Under the pieces are notes generated by a model that was not told where the DNA came from, did not search any database, and saw nothing but the letters and a program-made list of their open reading frames with translations. Source: Flectobacillus sp. BAB-3569 (GTDB lineage Bacteria > Bacteroidota > Bacteroidia > Cytophagales > Spirosomataceae). Taken from it: a stretch of DNA of 64,000 nt. The DNA lies in contig NZ_NJFZ01000009.1 in NCBI RefSeq assembly GCF_002270355.1, forward strand, positions 248,001 to 312,000, in the 5' to 3' direction. A program made the position numbers and the translations under genes. Positions 48,901-60,036 of this stretch are shown one piece after another (the stretch's first letter is position 1; every line of letters begins with the position of its first letter).

Positions 48901-49259
48901 GTGTATGATATGCTTGAACGTGGCGGAGGCACGTGCACGTAAAGTAACCTCGTCTATCTCGATACCTTCTTGTTGGAGTTCTTCTAAAATCTGATTAAAA
49001 AGTCCTTGTTCAGTCGCTTGCTCTTGTGGGTCGTTACTGGAAAAATACGGAGGTATTTCAGGATACGCTCCTTCATTTCACCCGCTGCTTTGTTGGTAAA
49101 TGTTACTGCCAAGATATGGTTGAAATACCAAGGAGATTTGGAACGAAGCGCTAGTTTGATGTATTCCTTTGCCAAAGTGTAGGTTTTCCCCGAACCCGCC
49201 GAGGAAGAATATATTTTAAAATATGTTTCGTGCTGTGATGCACTCAAAAAATCCGTCAT
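45958..49259 (-). pseudogene. AddA/RecB-like UvrD helicase-nuclease, split by an apparent single-base deletion
   Basis: A 1100-residue SF1 DNA helicase fused to a nuclease. Walker A is SSSAGSGKTYTLA near residue 20, motif II LIDEFQDTSTLQW, then GDAKQSIYRFRGGE, motif V/VI region VTSVHKSKGLEFPVV and ALTRPKDRLYM. The end has ILDYKTGSK, the PD-(D/E)XK nuclease core of AddA. It would process double-strand breaks for recombination. The frame breaks at the A run 49041-49045; one added base joins YLRIF to SSNDPQEQATEQ. No addB-like gene lies beside it. Confidence 0.87.
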
Positions 49260-49519
49260 AAGTGTTGCTGTTAAAGCTGAGGAGGTACATTTTGGAGATA
49301 CAAATTTAGAGAAATATTTAGGCTATTTTTCTAAAAAGAAAACTGAAAAAGTATTCAGATTTAAAAGCGTTTTTAGGATAAAATCAAAAAGCTCCTTTTA
49401 TCCTAACCGCCTACCATTCTTCACAAAAGCAGTATAACGAGTCTGACTTCCCTACAAATTTAGCATGTGAACCACTGCTAATCAGCGGTTTGATACTTTC
49501 ACATAACATATATACTTCA

Positions 49520-51400
49520 ATGTTAGCATCTTATTCTACGTATGTGGTGATTTTGATACCCGTACTTTGCCTCATTTTTTACAAATTCATTTTCCGTTTA
49601 TTAGGTATTATCATTGTTCCAGAAGATCGTATTGGTCTAGTAACCAAGAAGTTTGTGTTACTTGGAGATAAAAAATCTTTACCCGAAGGCAGGATTTTTG
49701 CCACCGAAGGTGAGGCTGGGTTTCAAGCAAAACCATTGGCTCCAGGGATTTATTTTTGGCTATGGATTTGGCAGTATGATGTCGTATTACAGCCACTTAC
49801 CGTAGTGCCAACTGGCAAAATTGGTTTGGTTTTGGCACGTGATGGCAAAGAATTGGAAACAGGCAGTATCTTGGCTCGCAAGGTCGAATGCGATGGTTTT
49901 CAAGATGCTGAAGCATTTTTGAAAATTGGTGGTCGAAAAGGTCGACAAACTGCCGTAATCACAGCGGGTTCTTACCGCATAAACACGCTTTTGTTTGAAG
50001 TAGAAATTACAGACATTACCGAAATTCAGGAGAATATGGTAGGAATTATTACCACAATGGATGGTGCCTCAATTCCTGTCGGACAAATTTCAGGAAAGCC
50101 TATCGAAGGGCATAATAACTTTCAAGACGCGGACCAGTTTTTGAATGCTGGGGGTAACAAAGGTTTGCAACAACAAGTAATCTTGGCAGGTTCTTATAAC
50201 CTTAATCCGTGGTTTGCCAGAGTAGAGGAAATTCACATGACCGAGATTCCGATTGGACATGTTGGTGTTGTAATTTCGTATGTTGGTGAAGACGGGGTCG
50301 ATATAAGTGGGACAGAATTTAAACATGGCAATATTGTCGAAAAAGGTTTCAAGGGAGTCTGGAACGAACCTCTAGGTCCAGGTAAGTACCCCTTGAATAC
50401 CTATGTGCAAAAAATTGAATTGGTACCAACGACTAACTTAGTTTTGAACTGGGCAAGTGCCCGTTCTGAATCACATCAGTTGGATAAAAACCTTTCGACT
50501 ATTACGGTACGTTCAAAAGATGGTTTCCCTTTTAATTTGGATGTTTCTCAAATCATTCATATTCCTAATTATGAAGCGCCGAAAGTAATCGCTCGTTTTG
50601 GTAATATGAACAATCTGGTGAGTCAGGTGTTAGAACCAACGATTGGTAACTATTTCAGAAACTCAGCGCAGGATTCAGATGTAATTTCATTCTTGGGTTC
50701 GCGTGCCGAGCGCCAAGACACCGCACGTAAGTATATTGCCGAAGTACTCAATCAATACAATGTAAATGCAGTAGATACGCTGATAGGAGACATCGTTCCG
50801 CCAGAGTCTTTGATGAAAACACTTACCGACCGTAAGTTGGCTGAAGAACAAAAAGTAACATATGATACCCAGAAAATGGCGCAAGAAACCCGTCAGGCAT
50901 TAGAGAAAGAAACAGCGATTGCTGATATTCAGAAGGATATAGTAAAAGCTGACCAAGGTGTAGTAATTGCTGAAAGGGTTGCTGACGCTGCTGTGAAAAA
51001 GGCACAAGGGGAAGCCCAAAGTTTGAAACTGCAAGCAGGAGCTGAGGCTGAAAGAGTAAAACTCCAAGCCAGTGCCGAGTCGGAGCGAGTAAAATTATTG
51101 GCGATTGCCGAAGCAGAAAGAATTAGTAAAACGGGTAATGCTGAGGCTGAGAAAATATTGGCCATTGGTAAAGCAGAGGCTGAATCGTATCAGTTGCAGG
51201 TATCGGCGATGGGTGGAGATAATTTTACACAATTGAAAATAACAGAAAGTATTGGTAAAGAAAAAATCAAAGTAATGCCAGATATTTTAATCACAGGAGG
51301 AAACAATGAACAAGGTGGTCCACTGAGCGGATTGTTAGGATTGAAATTGATGGAAGAAATGACCAAAAAACAAAAGAATGAAGAAAATCCTGCTGAATAA
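49520..51400 (+). CDS. Flotillin-like SPFH/band 7 membrane protein
   Basis: 626 residues. An N-terminal membrane hairpin (about 8-35) is followed by an extended SPFH region with EDRIGLVTKKFVLLG and repeated segments FQDAEAFLKIGGRKG and FQDADQFLNAGGNKG, indicating an internal duplication. The C-terminal part is a long Ala/Glu-rich coiled coil (GAEAERVKLQASAESERVK units) as in flotillins, then a Gly-rich end. The TTG at 49490 is rejected for the ATG at 49520. Such proteins scaffold membrane microdomains; no NfeD partner is visible. Confidence 0.83.
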   Translation: MLASYSTYVVILIPVLCLIFYKFIFRLLGIIIVPEDRIGLVTKKFVLLGDKKSLPEGRIFATEGEAGFQAKPLAPGIYFWLWIWQYDVVLQPLTVVPTGKIGLVLARDGKELETGSILARKVECDGFQDAEAFLKIGGRKGRQTAVITAGSYRINTLLFEVEITDITEIQENMVGIITTMDGASIPVGQISGKPIEGHNNFQDADQFLNAGGNKGLQQQVILAGSYNLNPWFARVEEIHMTEIPIGHVGVVISYVGEDGVDISGTEFKHGNIVEKGFKGVWNEPLGPGKYPLNTYVQKIELVPTTNLVLNWASARSESHQLDKNLSTITVRSKDGFPFNLDVSQIIHIPNYEAPKVIARFGNMNNLVSQVLEPTIGNYFRNSAQDSDVISFLGSRAERQDTARKYIAEVLNQYNVNAVDTLIGDIVPPESLMKTLTDRKLAEEQKVTYDTQKMAQETRQALEKETAIADIQKDIVKADQGVVIAERVADAAVKKAQGEAQSLKLQAGAEAERVKLQASAESERVKLLAIAEAERISKTGNAEAEKILAIGKAEAESYQLQVSAMGGDNFTQLKITESIGKEKIKVMPDILITGGNNEQGGPLSGLLGLKLMEEMTKKQKNEENPAE

Positions 51401-51737
51401 GTATCAGGAATAAATCCTCAAAATCAAAAACACCGACTGGCAATTTTGCGGTCGGTGTTTCACATACACAACATAAGTGGTATTTTGTTGTCTCTAAATG
51501 ATTTAGCATTAAGTTTGAATGCTAAATCAAATTTATTCTTGTTTTTGACCTATTACAATACTAATTATTAGGTATATTTTAAAAAACCTGCATAAAACGT
51601 TTGTTTGATACATTTTCTTATTTTTTGAGGAGAAAAAATATAGAAAGAAACCCATGAAAGAAAACTGGATACTTGTCTGTTTCGCAATAATCCCTTAATT
51701 TGCTCATTAACAGAATACCTACTTACCTCCATTTTCT
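51401..51737. other. Intergenic region with SPFH-gene terminator
   Basis: A 337-bp spacer. Apart from the terminator at 51428-51460, nothing further is supported. Confidence 0.4.
51428..51460 (+). terminator. Terminator after the SPFH gene
   Basis: AAACACCGAC (51428-51437) / GTCGGTGTTT (51451-51460), 10-bp arms. Confidence 0.75.
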
Positions 51738-52967
51738 ATGCAGACACTCATTACAAACGATGCCATTGTTTTTGGTTTACTTATTGGAATCATTGCTTTT
51801 ACCTTCTATACTTCAAGTATTCAATCTTCTTTTTGGCAAAAGTTTTATCAAATTATTCCCAGTATTTTGGTATGCTATTTTGTGCCAGGGCTACTCAATT
51901 CGTTTCATATTATTTCTGGAGAAGAATCTAAATTATATGCTGTAGCTTCTAAATTTTTATTACCTGCTTGTTTAGTCTATTTTACCATAAGTATCGATTT
52001 TCAGGCACTCAAAAAACTTGGTCCAAAAGCTTTAATTGTGTTTTTGGCAGGTTCGCTAGGTGTAATGGTTGGCGGACCCGTTTCTCTTTGGGTCGTAAAA
52101 ACGATATGGCCTGAAGTATTGGTAGGAGAGGTTTGGCGAGGATTAGCCACCATTGCAGGTAGTTGGATAGGAGGAAGTGCCAATCAGACCGCGCTGAAGG
52201 AAGTTTTTCAACCCAGTCCAGAGGTCTTTTCACAAGCTATTGCCGTCGATGTAATTACGGCTGAACTGTGGTTAGCTGTATTGTTATTTGGGGTAGCTCG
52301 CAGTGCCAAACTAGATAAATGGCTTGGGGCAGATACATCAGCCGTGGAGGAAGTAAAGCAAAAAATGGAAGCAGAAGCAGCGCATCAGCAATCAAGCTTA
52401 AGCGTGAAAGACTTGATGCTGGTGTTGTTTGTGGGTTTTGGAACTACAGCCCTTGCTCATGCCTGTGCCGATATCATTGTACCTTTTATTGAAACTCATT
52501 ATCCTGATTTAAAGAAATTTAGTCTTACCTCTTCCTCATTTTGGGTAATTTCTTTGGTTACGCTGTTTGGACTGGCATTATCACAAACCAAAGCACGTCA
52601 GATAGAACGCATGGGCGCTTCACAATTTGGATCGCTTTTTTTGTACATCCTCATCGCAACCATCGGTATGCAGATGAACGTTATTTCGGCATTAGACAAA
52701 CCACAACTATTTTTGATTGGACTAATTTGGATGTCTTTCCATGCTGGATTTACTTTGCTTGCGGCCTATTTAGTCAAGGCTCCCTTCTTTTTCACGGCTG
52801 TGGGCTCTCAGGCAAATGTGGGAGGTGCGGCTTCTGCCTCGGTAGTGGCGGCAGCATTTCATCCTTCTTTAGCATCGGTAGGTGTTTTGCTAGCAATATT
52901 AGGTTATGCCTTGGGTACATATTGTGGGTATCTGACAGGTTTGATGATGCAATGGGTGAATAATTGA
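51738..52967 (+). CDS. DUF819-family membrane protein (YjcL-like)
   Basis: 409 residues with about ten to eleven membrane helices. Family markers include the Gly-rich TIAGSWIGGSANQTA near residue 140 and, near the end, GSQANVGGAASASVVAAAF, an inverted pseudo-repeat typical of transporters with two related halves. Relatives are predicted transporters, substrate not established. It is likely monocistronic: a terminator precedes it and a repeat element follows. Confidence 0.87.
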   Translation: MQTLITNDAIVFGLLIGIIAFTFYTSSIQSSFWQKFYQIIPSILVCYFVPGLLNSFHIISGEESKLYAVASKFLLPACLVYFTISIDFQALKKLGPKALIVFLAGSLGVMVGGPVSLWVVKTIWPEVLVGEVWRGLATIAGSWIGGSANQTALKEVFQPSPEVFSQAIAVDVITAELWLAVLLFGVARSAKLDKWLGADTSAVEEVKQKMEAEAAHQQSSLSVKDLMLVLFVGFGTTALAHACADIIVPFIETHYPDLKKFSLTSSSFWVISLVTLFGLALSQTKARQIERMGASQFGSLFLYILIATIGMQMNVISALDKPQLFLIGLIWMSFHAGFTLLAAYLVKAPFFFTAVGSQANVGGAASASVVAAAFHPSLASVGVLLAILGYALGTYCGYLTGLMMQWVNN

Positions 52968-53017
52968 GTGAATTAGCGAATTTTGAATGGTGAGTTAGTG
53001 AATTGTGAATTAGAAGT

Positions 53018-53171
53018 GTACGAAGGATTTTATTTTGTTCACAAGTATTTTTATCGATAGCATTTTTGTAGTAGTGGCAACCCTTGCGGTTGCCATGTTG
53101 ATTTGGGTAATCGCAAGAGTTGCCAACTACAATTTTATATAAAAAATAAAATTTAAACCTTCGTATGGTAC
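53018..53171. repeat. GTACGAAGG terminal-inverted-repeat element, copy 2
   Basis: 154 bp. Left end GTACGAAGGATTTTATTTTG, right end AAAATTTAAACCTTCGTATGGTAC type (read inward, an inverted copy). The centre holds another inverted repeat, GGCAACCCTTGCGGTTGCC and ATCGCAAGAGTTGCCAAC. Confidence 0.65.
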
Positions 53172-53321
53172 TAAATAGTGCGTTAATAATTGATTGTCTT
53201 GGACTTAAGTTTAAGTTTTGTTGATAAATTTGTGTGATGAAATGTGCTTATTAGTAAACTATAGAGACTTATTGCCGTCCGCCTATAGCCGACCACATAA
53301 AGCCTAATAATATCTAAAAGA

Positions 53322-53351
53322 AAAGGGTTCTAGCCGAAGCTGGAACCCTTT
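53322..53351. terminator. Bidirectional terminator
   Basis: AAAGGGTTC (53322-53330) / GAACCCTTT (53343-53351), with T-rich flanks on both strands; it serves the convergent MbtH-like gene and possibly the DUF819 gene. Confidence 0.7.
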
Positions 53352-53439
53352 ATTATTTGGAAAAAATCGTTTTGAAATCTAGAAATTTTGAGGAGCAAAT
53401 GACGGATACAATAAGTTACTCACAGTCTTGCTCTCACGT

Positions 53440-53637
53440 TTAATAGGTACAATTACCTCTGTTCCTCAAAAAAGAAATGATTGAATTTCTTGTTACCTCG
53501 TCGATATACTCCAAGCACAAATCTTTTGTCCCCGAACGACCCGTTGTTTTCCACCCTGCTGGAACATCATTTTCCGCAGGAATGATGGTGTGAATATGAC
53601 CATCACAAATTACCTGATAGATTGTTTCTTGTTTCAT
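53440..53637 (-). CDS. Divergent MbtH-like protein
   Basis: A 65-residue product aligning by eye with MbtH proteins, the small partners of non-ribosomal peptide synthetase adenylation domains. It keeps the VPAGWKTTGRSGTKDLCLEYIDEV block (PxGW, CLxYI), but the first Trp site (SLWP) reads HTIIP and the WTDMRP site reads TRNSIIS. So two of the three hallmark Trp are missing. No synthetase gene is in the window. It may have a changed partner or be a relic. The stop and the start ATG at 53635-53637 are clear. Confidence 0.6.
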   Translation of the reverse strand: MKQETIYQVICDGHIHTIIPAENDVPAGWKTTGRSGTKDLCLEYIDEVTRNSIISFLRNRGNCTY

Positions 53638-55684
<2,047 letters not shown>

Positions 55685-56021
55685 TGATGAATTGAGTGAT
55701 TGAGCGATTTGTGATTGATTTTAATCAATATTTTACAAATTTTTGAAAAGAGCGGTCGGAAAATAATTTTCGATCGCTCTTTTGATGTTATTAGGCTAAA
55801 TGGAACATTATTTCAGACGTAATGTATTAAGTCTTTACTTTTGGTATTCTAGTTTTATATTAAATCTTGTCTGTTCAAACAAAGTATCCTAATGTGAATC
55901 ATAATAGCTGGGATAATGCCTTTGCTGAACTAAATCTATTACCTTGGTTGTTTGAGCATAAAAATAGTGTTACAATGAAATTTTGAAAATATTGAAAACA
56001 CAAATCTCAACTCAAGTTTTT
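55685..56021. other. Intergenic region between pgi and the PAP2 gene
   Basis: A 337-bp spacer with TGAGTGA-type short repeats directly after pgi and a degenerate double-hairpin repeat at 55746-55840. No gene is supported. Confidence 0.45.
55746..55840. repeat. Double-hairpin intergenic repeat, copy 5 (degenerate)
   Basis: AAAAGAGCGGTCGGAAAAT pairs imperfectly with ATTTTCGATCGCTCTTTT, linker GATGTTATTAGG, then a worn second palindrome AGACGTAATGTATTAAGTCT (55815-55834). It lies after pgi, in the same position as other copies. Confidence 0.7.
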
Positions 56022-56864
56022 ATGTCATCATTTATGAAATTAACCTTATCTGTTCTCCTTTTTTTATCGGTATGCGTGCCGTCTTTTGGACAAAAAGACT
56101 CCGTAGAACACCAAAAAATCTATTTTGTTAAGCCCAAAATTGAATTAACTGCGGGCGTGGGTTTGACGGTGGCGTCCTTTTTCGGTTTTCGTCAATTGGA
56201 TAAGGTCGCACACTTATCAAAAGAGGATATTCTAAAGCTCAATCCCAATGATTTGAATAGTTTTGATAGACCAATTGCTTTCACAAATCCAGCAAATTTT
56301 CCTTCGGCTGAGAAAAGCTCTGATTTGTTTCTCAATATTTCTATCATTAGCCCTGCACTTTTGATGCTGGATAAAAATATCCGAAAAGATTGGGTTGATT
56401 TACTGAGTATGTACATGATGACGCATGCTGTGGATAATGCCCTGTATTTTGGTGCGGCATATTCTATTCGCCGTCCGCGACCGTTGACGTACAATCCTAA
56501 TTTGACTGCGGAGGAAAAAATGGGTGATGGACGAAGCAACTCATTTTTTAGTGGACACGTTTCGTTTAGTTCAACGGCAACATTCTTTTTGGCAAAAGTT
56601 TACACCGATTACCATCAAATAAAAGGTTTGAAAAGAATTGGTTTATTTACACTTGCAGCTATTCCACCAGCCTTGGTAGGCTATTACCGAACTGAAGCAG
56701 GGAAGCACTTCAAATCAGATGTGATTACAGGTTTTGTGTCAGGAGCTATCTGTGGTATTCTCGTTCCTGAATTTCATAAACGATTACAACAAAAGAAAAA
56801 TTTGACTTTTCAACCGATTTATTCTCCGCAATTTGGGGGTGTTGCTGCTACGTTGGCGTTTTAG
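56022..56864 (+). CDS. PAP2-family phosphatase, secreted
   Basis: About 280 residues with a signal peptide (MKLTLSVLLFLSVCVPSFG from 56034). The acid phosphatase motifs are complete: YSIRRPRP (KX6RP-type site), SFFSGHVSFSS (PSGH-type) and GYYRTEAGKHFKSDV (SRX5HX3D-type). It likely removes phosphate from lipid phosphates such as undecaprenyl pyrophosphate or from lipid A at the envelope. ATGs at 56022 and 56034 are both possible; the TTG at 55983 is less likely. Confidence 0.85.
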   Translation: MSSFMKLTLSVLLFLSVCVPSFGQKDSVEHQKIYFVKPKIELTAGVGLTVASFFGFRQLDKVAHLSKEDILKLNPNDLNSFDRPIAFTNPANFPSAEKSSDLFLNISIISPALLMLDKNIRKDWVDLLSMYMMTHAVDNALYFGAAYSIRRPRPLTYNPNLTAEEKMGDGRSNSFFSGHVSFSSTATFFLAKVYTDYHQIKGLKRIGLFTLAAIPPALVGYYRTEAGKHFKSDVITGFVSGAICGILVPEFHKRLQQKKNLTFQPIYSPQFGGVAATLAF

Positions 56865-56893
56865 TGGTGAGTTTTGAATGGTGAATTTGTGCT

Positions 56894-57042
56894 GTACGAA
56901 GGATTTCTAACTATTTCAGATTTGGGATTTCTGATTTCGGAAATATAAAAATATACTTTTATTTTTTATAAAATATAGAAGCTTACTCTTCCGAAATCCA
57001 ACATCCGATATCCGAAAGAAACAGTTTTATAATCCTTCGTAC
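56894..57042. repeat. GTACGAAGG terminal-inverted-repeat element, copy 3
   Basis: 149 bp, from GTACGAAGGATTTC to AATCCTTCGTAC: perfect 9-bp ends and an ATT-rich interior carrying GATTTCTGATTTCGGAAAT, the arm also found at 19802-19820. Confidence 0.7.
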
Positions 57043-57145
57043 AACCCTAATGGTGAATTAGGGGCTGTCCTTGACTAAAAATTCAGGGCAACCTATTTTA
57101 GGCAAGGACAAAGGACAACTCATCACTCACAACTCACCACTCTAT

Positions 57146-58480
57146 TCAGTTACCATCAGGTTTAATTACTGAGACCAAAGGACTCACTGGGAAATCCCAT
57201 GTATTCAAATCATCGGGCTGAGCTGGATTGTAAGCTTTAAAATCCTTGTTAAGATATTTTTCAATCCCTAAATGATTGGATTTAATTCCTTCTACGATAC
57301 ACTTTGCCAATTGGAATGCCCCGTAATTACTAAAATGTGTGTCGTCATGAATCGCTTTTTCTTGATTCGGAAAGGTATTTGCTTCATAATGAACAAAAGC
57401 TTTTTTAGAGTTTTCTACACCGAGTGTTTCCCAAAGCGTTTTGCTCATCTTGTTTAAATCGATTAATGCAACATTTTCGTCTTTGGCCACCTGACGCATA
57501 GCGTCTGGAAAATCTTCAAGGGTATTAATGATTTTGCCATTTTCGTCAAATCTACGACGGTGCATAGAGGTAACCAACACAGGAATAGCGCCTTTTTCAC
57601 GTGTTTTTTTGATAAAACTGACCAAATATTCTTTATAGGTCGTTTGTGATTTGAGTCCAGAGCCTGGCTTTTGGTCGTTATGCGCAAACTCCATAAAGAA
57701 ATAATCACCCTTTTTGATTTGGCTCATGACTTTTTCAAGACGTTTTTCAGAAGTAAAACTTTTAATGGTTTCGCCAGATTCGGCATGGTTGGCAAAAACT
57801 ACTTTTCCTGCTTGGAAAAAACTTGGAATCACTTGACCCCAAGCGGCGAATGGTTCTATGGCTTGATCAACAACGGTGGAGTTTCCTGCCAAAAATACGG
57901 TTGGAATCTTACTCGATGCTGGCGTGATTTCTAAAGCACAAACCTTGGGTGATTTGCCATTAAATTCAAGCGTTAGTTGGTGATCCCAATGTAAATACTC
58001 CTTTTCTCTAGGTTTAAGTTTCACGCTAGAAGAATCTGAAATTTCGGGATAGCGGACGTTTACTGTAAAGTTTTCAGTGACAAATTTTCCCTTTTCGGTC
58101 TCTACTTTTTCTAACATCAATCGGCGACATTCGGCTTTTATGCTAGTAGAAGAAGTCCCCTCGGCATCGCCCAAGATTACTTGAACATCATAATTTCCTT
58201 CTGGAACATCGACTGTAAAGAAAAATGGAGTATTGCTGGTGCAAAAATCTGAAGAAAGTGCATCTTTAGTAGCTCGATTTTCGGATGAGATTTTAGCATT
58301 GGGCATAAAACCAAAGCCTTTAGTCTTTGAATAATAGTCACTTGGACCAACAGCTTGATACCCTTTGGCAACAGCGCCAGTGCCAAAATCAAACTTAAAA
58401 GAATTTTTTACTTGAGAAAAAGCAGTCAAATTTACTGCTGTTATCAGGCAGAGTGAGAAAACGGATTTTTGTGAAAACAT
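57146..58480 (-). CDS. Secreted SGNH esterase (rhamnogalacturonan acetylesterase-like)
   Basis: 444 residues. Signal peptide (about 1-22), then a beta-sandwich domain (about 28-190) with FDFGTGAVAKGYQAV, then an SGNH hydrolase. The four blocks are seen: FLAGNSTVVD (Ser), NHAESGETIKSF (Gly), FMEFAHNDQKPG (Asn) and DDTHFSNYGA (Asp-His). Relatives remove acetyl groups from pectin side chains. An accessory sandwich domain before the esterase is common in Bacteroidota. No other pectin gene adjoins it. Confidence 0.9.
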   Translation of the reverse strand: MFSQKSVFSLCLITAVNLTAFSQVKNSFKFDFGTGAVAKGYQAVGPSDYYSKTKGFGFMPNAKISSENRATKDALSSDFCTSNTPFFFTVDVPEGNYDVQVILGDAEGTSSTSIKAECRRLMLEKVETEKGKFVTENFTVNVRYPEISDSSSVKLKPREKEYLHWDHQLTLEFNGKSPKVCALEITPASSKIPTVFLAGNSTVVDQAIEPFAAWGQVIPSFFQAGKVVFANHAESGETIKSFTSEKRLEKVMSQIKKGDYFFMEFAHNDQKPGSGLKSQTTYKEYLVSFIKKTREKGAIPVLVTSMHRRRFDENGKIINTLEDFPDAMRQVAKDENVALIDLNKMSKTLWETLGVENSKKAFVHYEANTFPNQEKAIHDDTHFSNYGAFQLAKCIVEGIKSNHLGIEKYLNKDFKAYNPAQPDDLNTWDFPVSPLVSVIKPDGN

Positions 58481-58685
58481 TTGTTTTGTTGTTAGTTAAT
58501 TGACTTGGAATAAACACATTGTTTTCAACAGTTAATTGATTTTATATTTTATAGGGGGATCTCTTGTTTTATCTCCATAAAGCAGGAATCAGTAATGATT
58601 TACTGATAATCTTGTTTAAATTTTTAGGAAGTCATCTCTTAATATTCAATATCTTTACCCTCTGAAAAATAGAACTTCTCAAGCC

Positions 58686-59273
58686 ATGTCCACCCATCCA
58701 TTAATTGTACATATAAACAAACACGTTCATTTGACTGAAGCACAAGTAGCAACCGTATTAAGTCATTTTCAACTACAAACTTTTGCTAAAAAAGAACATT
58801 TGATACAAGAAGGTAATATTTGCAAAAACTTATTTTTTGTGTCGAAAGGCTGTTTGAGATTGTATTTTATCAATGAAAAAGGGCAGGAGCAAACTATTCA
58901 ATTTGCGCTCGAAACTTGGTGGATGACCGACCTGATAGCTTTCGAAAAATCTGGAGAATCGGGTTTTAGTATACAAGCCCTCGAAAAAGTGGAGGTAATG
59001 GCAATTACTAGTGAAAGTTTGGAAAAACTCTTGTGTGAGGTTCCCCAGTTGGAAAGGTATTTTAGAAAAGTCTACCAACGAGCGTATTCAGCTTCTTTGC
59101 TTCGCGTCAAATACCTTTATACGATGTCAAAAGACATTTTCTATGAACATTTTGCTTCACTATATCCTGAGTTTGTTCAGCGTATTCCACAGAAAGTATT
59201 GGCCTCATTTCTGGGTTTTTCTCCAGAGTATTTGAGTGAACTTCGTAAGAAAAAAACCGTAGAAAAAAAGTAG
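58686..59273 (+). CDS. Crp/Fnr-family transcriptional regulator
   Basis: 195 residues. Cyclic-nucleotide-binding-like beta-barrel (about 15-125, KKEHLIQEGNICKNLFFV and GCLRLYFINEKGQEQ), a dimer helix, then a helix-turn-helix (VLASFLGFSPEYLSELRKK, about 170-190). The fingerprint of a phosphate-binding cassette is not clear, as in many Bacteroidota members. It lies 128 bp upstream of the AhpD-like gene, same strand; such pairs are common, and regulation of that gene is inferred. Confidence 0.88.
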   Translation: MSTHPLIVHINKHVHLTEAQVATVLSHFQLQTFAKKEHLIQEGNICKNLFFVSKGCLRLYFINEKGQEQTIQFALETWWMTDLIAFEKSGESGFSIQALEKVEVMAITSESLEKLLCEVPQLERYFRKVYQRAYSASLLRVKYLYTMSKDIFYEHFASLYPEFVQRIPQKVLASFLGFSPEYLSELRKKKTVEKK

Positions 59274-59401
59274 TATTAGAGCGTTCTTAAACTGGTTTAA
59301 GTTTTTTCTGTAGTCAAAAAGTGAACTTTGTCATGTAGTCCAGCGACGAATATTAAAACAAAATTCGAAGGATATTTTTAAACGACAAATGACATCATAC
59401 C

Positions 59402-59848
59402 ATGACAACTAGAGTAAAAATTCACGCATCACAGCCAGCGGCTTGGAAAGCCATGTACGGATTAGAACAATATTTGGCAACGACATCAGTAAGTAAAACT
59501 CACAAAGAGTTTATCAAGTTGCGTGCCTCTCAAATCAACCATTGTGCTTTTTGTATCGATATGCATAGCAAAGACGCCCTCAAAAATGGTGAAACAATAC
59601 AACGCCTACTATTACTAGATGCTTGGCGCGAAACTGACCTATTTACGGAAGAGGAAAAAGCGGTATTAGCCATAACAGAAGACATTACGCCCATCAGTGA
59701 AAAAGGTTTGACAGAAGAAACCTACCAAAACGCCTTGAAATACTTCTCAGAAGATTACATTGCCCAAATCATCATGGTAGCAGTCGCAATCAATGCTTGG
59801 AATCGTATATCGGTAAGTACACACATAGCGGTAGGTACGAAGTTTTAG
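59402..59848 (+). CDS. Carboxymuconolactone decarboxylase/AhpD-like protein
   Basis: 148 residues. The AhpD-type redox centre CAFCIDMHSKDALKNG (CxxC followed three residues later by His) is at about residues 46-61. Proteins of this type reduce peroxides or act as gamma-carboxymuconolactone decarboxylases; the CxxC favours a redox role. The upstream Crp-like gene probably regulates it. A terminator follows. Confidence 0.88.
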   Translation: MTTRVKIHASQPAAWKAMYGLEQYLATTSVSKTHKEFIKLRASQINHCAFCIDMHSKDALKNGETIQRLLLLDAWRETDLFTEEEKAVLAITEDITPISEKGLTEETYQNALKYFSEDYIAQIIMVAVAINAWNRISVSTHIAVGTKF

Positions 59849-59875
59849 AGTGTCAGAAAAGCAAATTATGCCACG

Positions 59876-59909
59876 AACCCTGATGGAAATGGATATTTCT
59901 GTCAGGGTT
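59876..59909 (+). terminator. Terminator after the AhpD-like gene
   Basis: AACCCTGA (59876-59883) / TCAGGGTT (59902-59909) with a second, inner pairing GAAAT/ATTTC, followed by TTG. Confidence 0.65.
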
Positions 59910-59944
59910 TTGTTGGTATATTGATGTTGGGTAAGAAAGTTGTT

Positions 59945-59952
59945 GGGGGGGG
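59945..59952. repeat. G8 homopolymer upstream of the RecQ-like gene
   Basis: Eight consecutive G in an otherwise AT-rich intergenic region, 5 bp upstream of a possible -33 TTG (59958-59960) and 30 bp before TATCTTGG (59983-59990). Such tracts can vary in length and switch a promoter. Confidence 0.6.
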
Positions 59953-60036
59953 AATTCTTGTGTGAAGGAGTGGGATTTTTTGTATCTTGGGATGAGTATT
60001 AGTTACGAAACATTTTCAAACACTTTTAAAAACACT

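Larger units (their letters stand above)
52968..53439. other. Intergenic region with repeat element and terminator
   Basis: A 472-bp spacer between convergent genes. It holds TGAGTGA-type short repeats (52968-53015), a GTACGAAGG element (53018-53171) and the hairpin at 53322-53351. No gene is supported. Confidence 0.5.

Noticed and set aside
52541-52963. 140-codon frame inside the DUF819 gene
   Set aside because: Off-frame shadow of a well-supported membrane protein gene.
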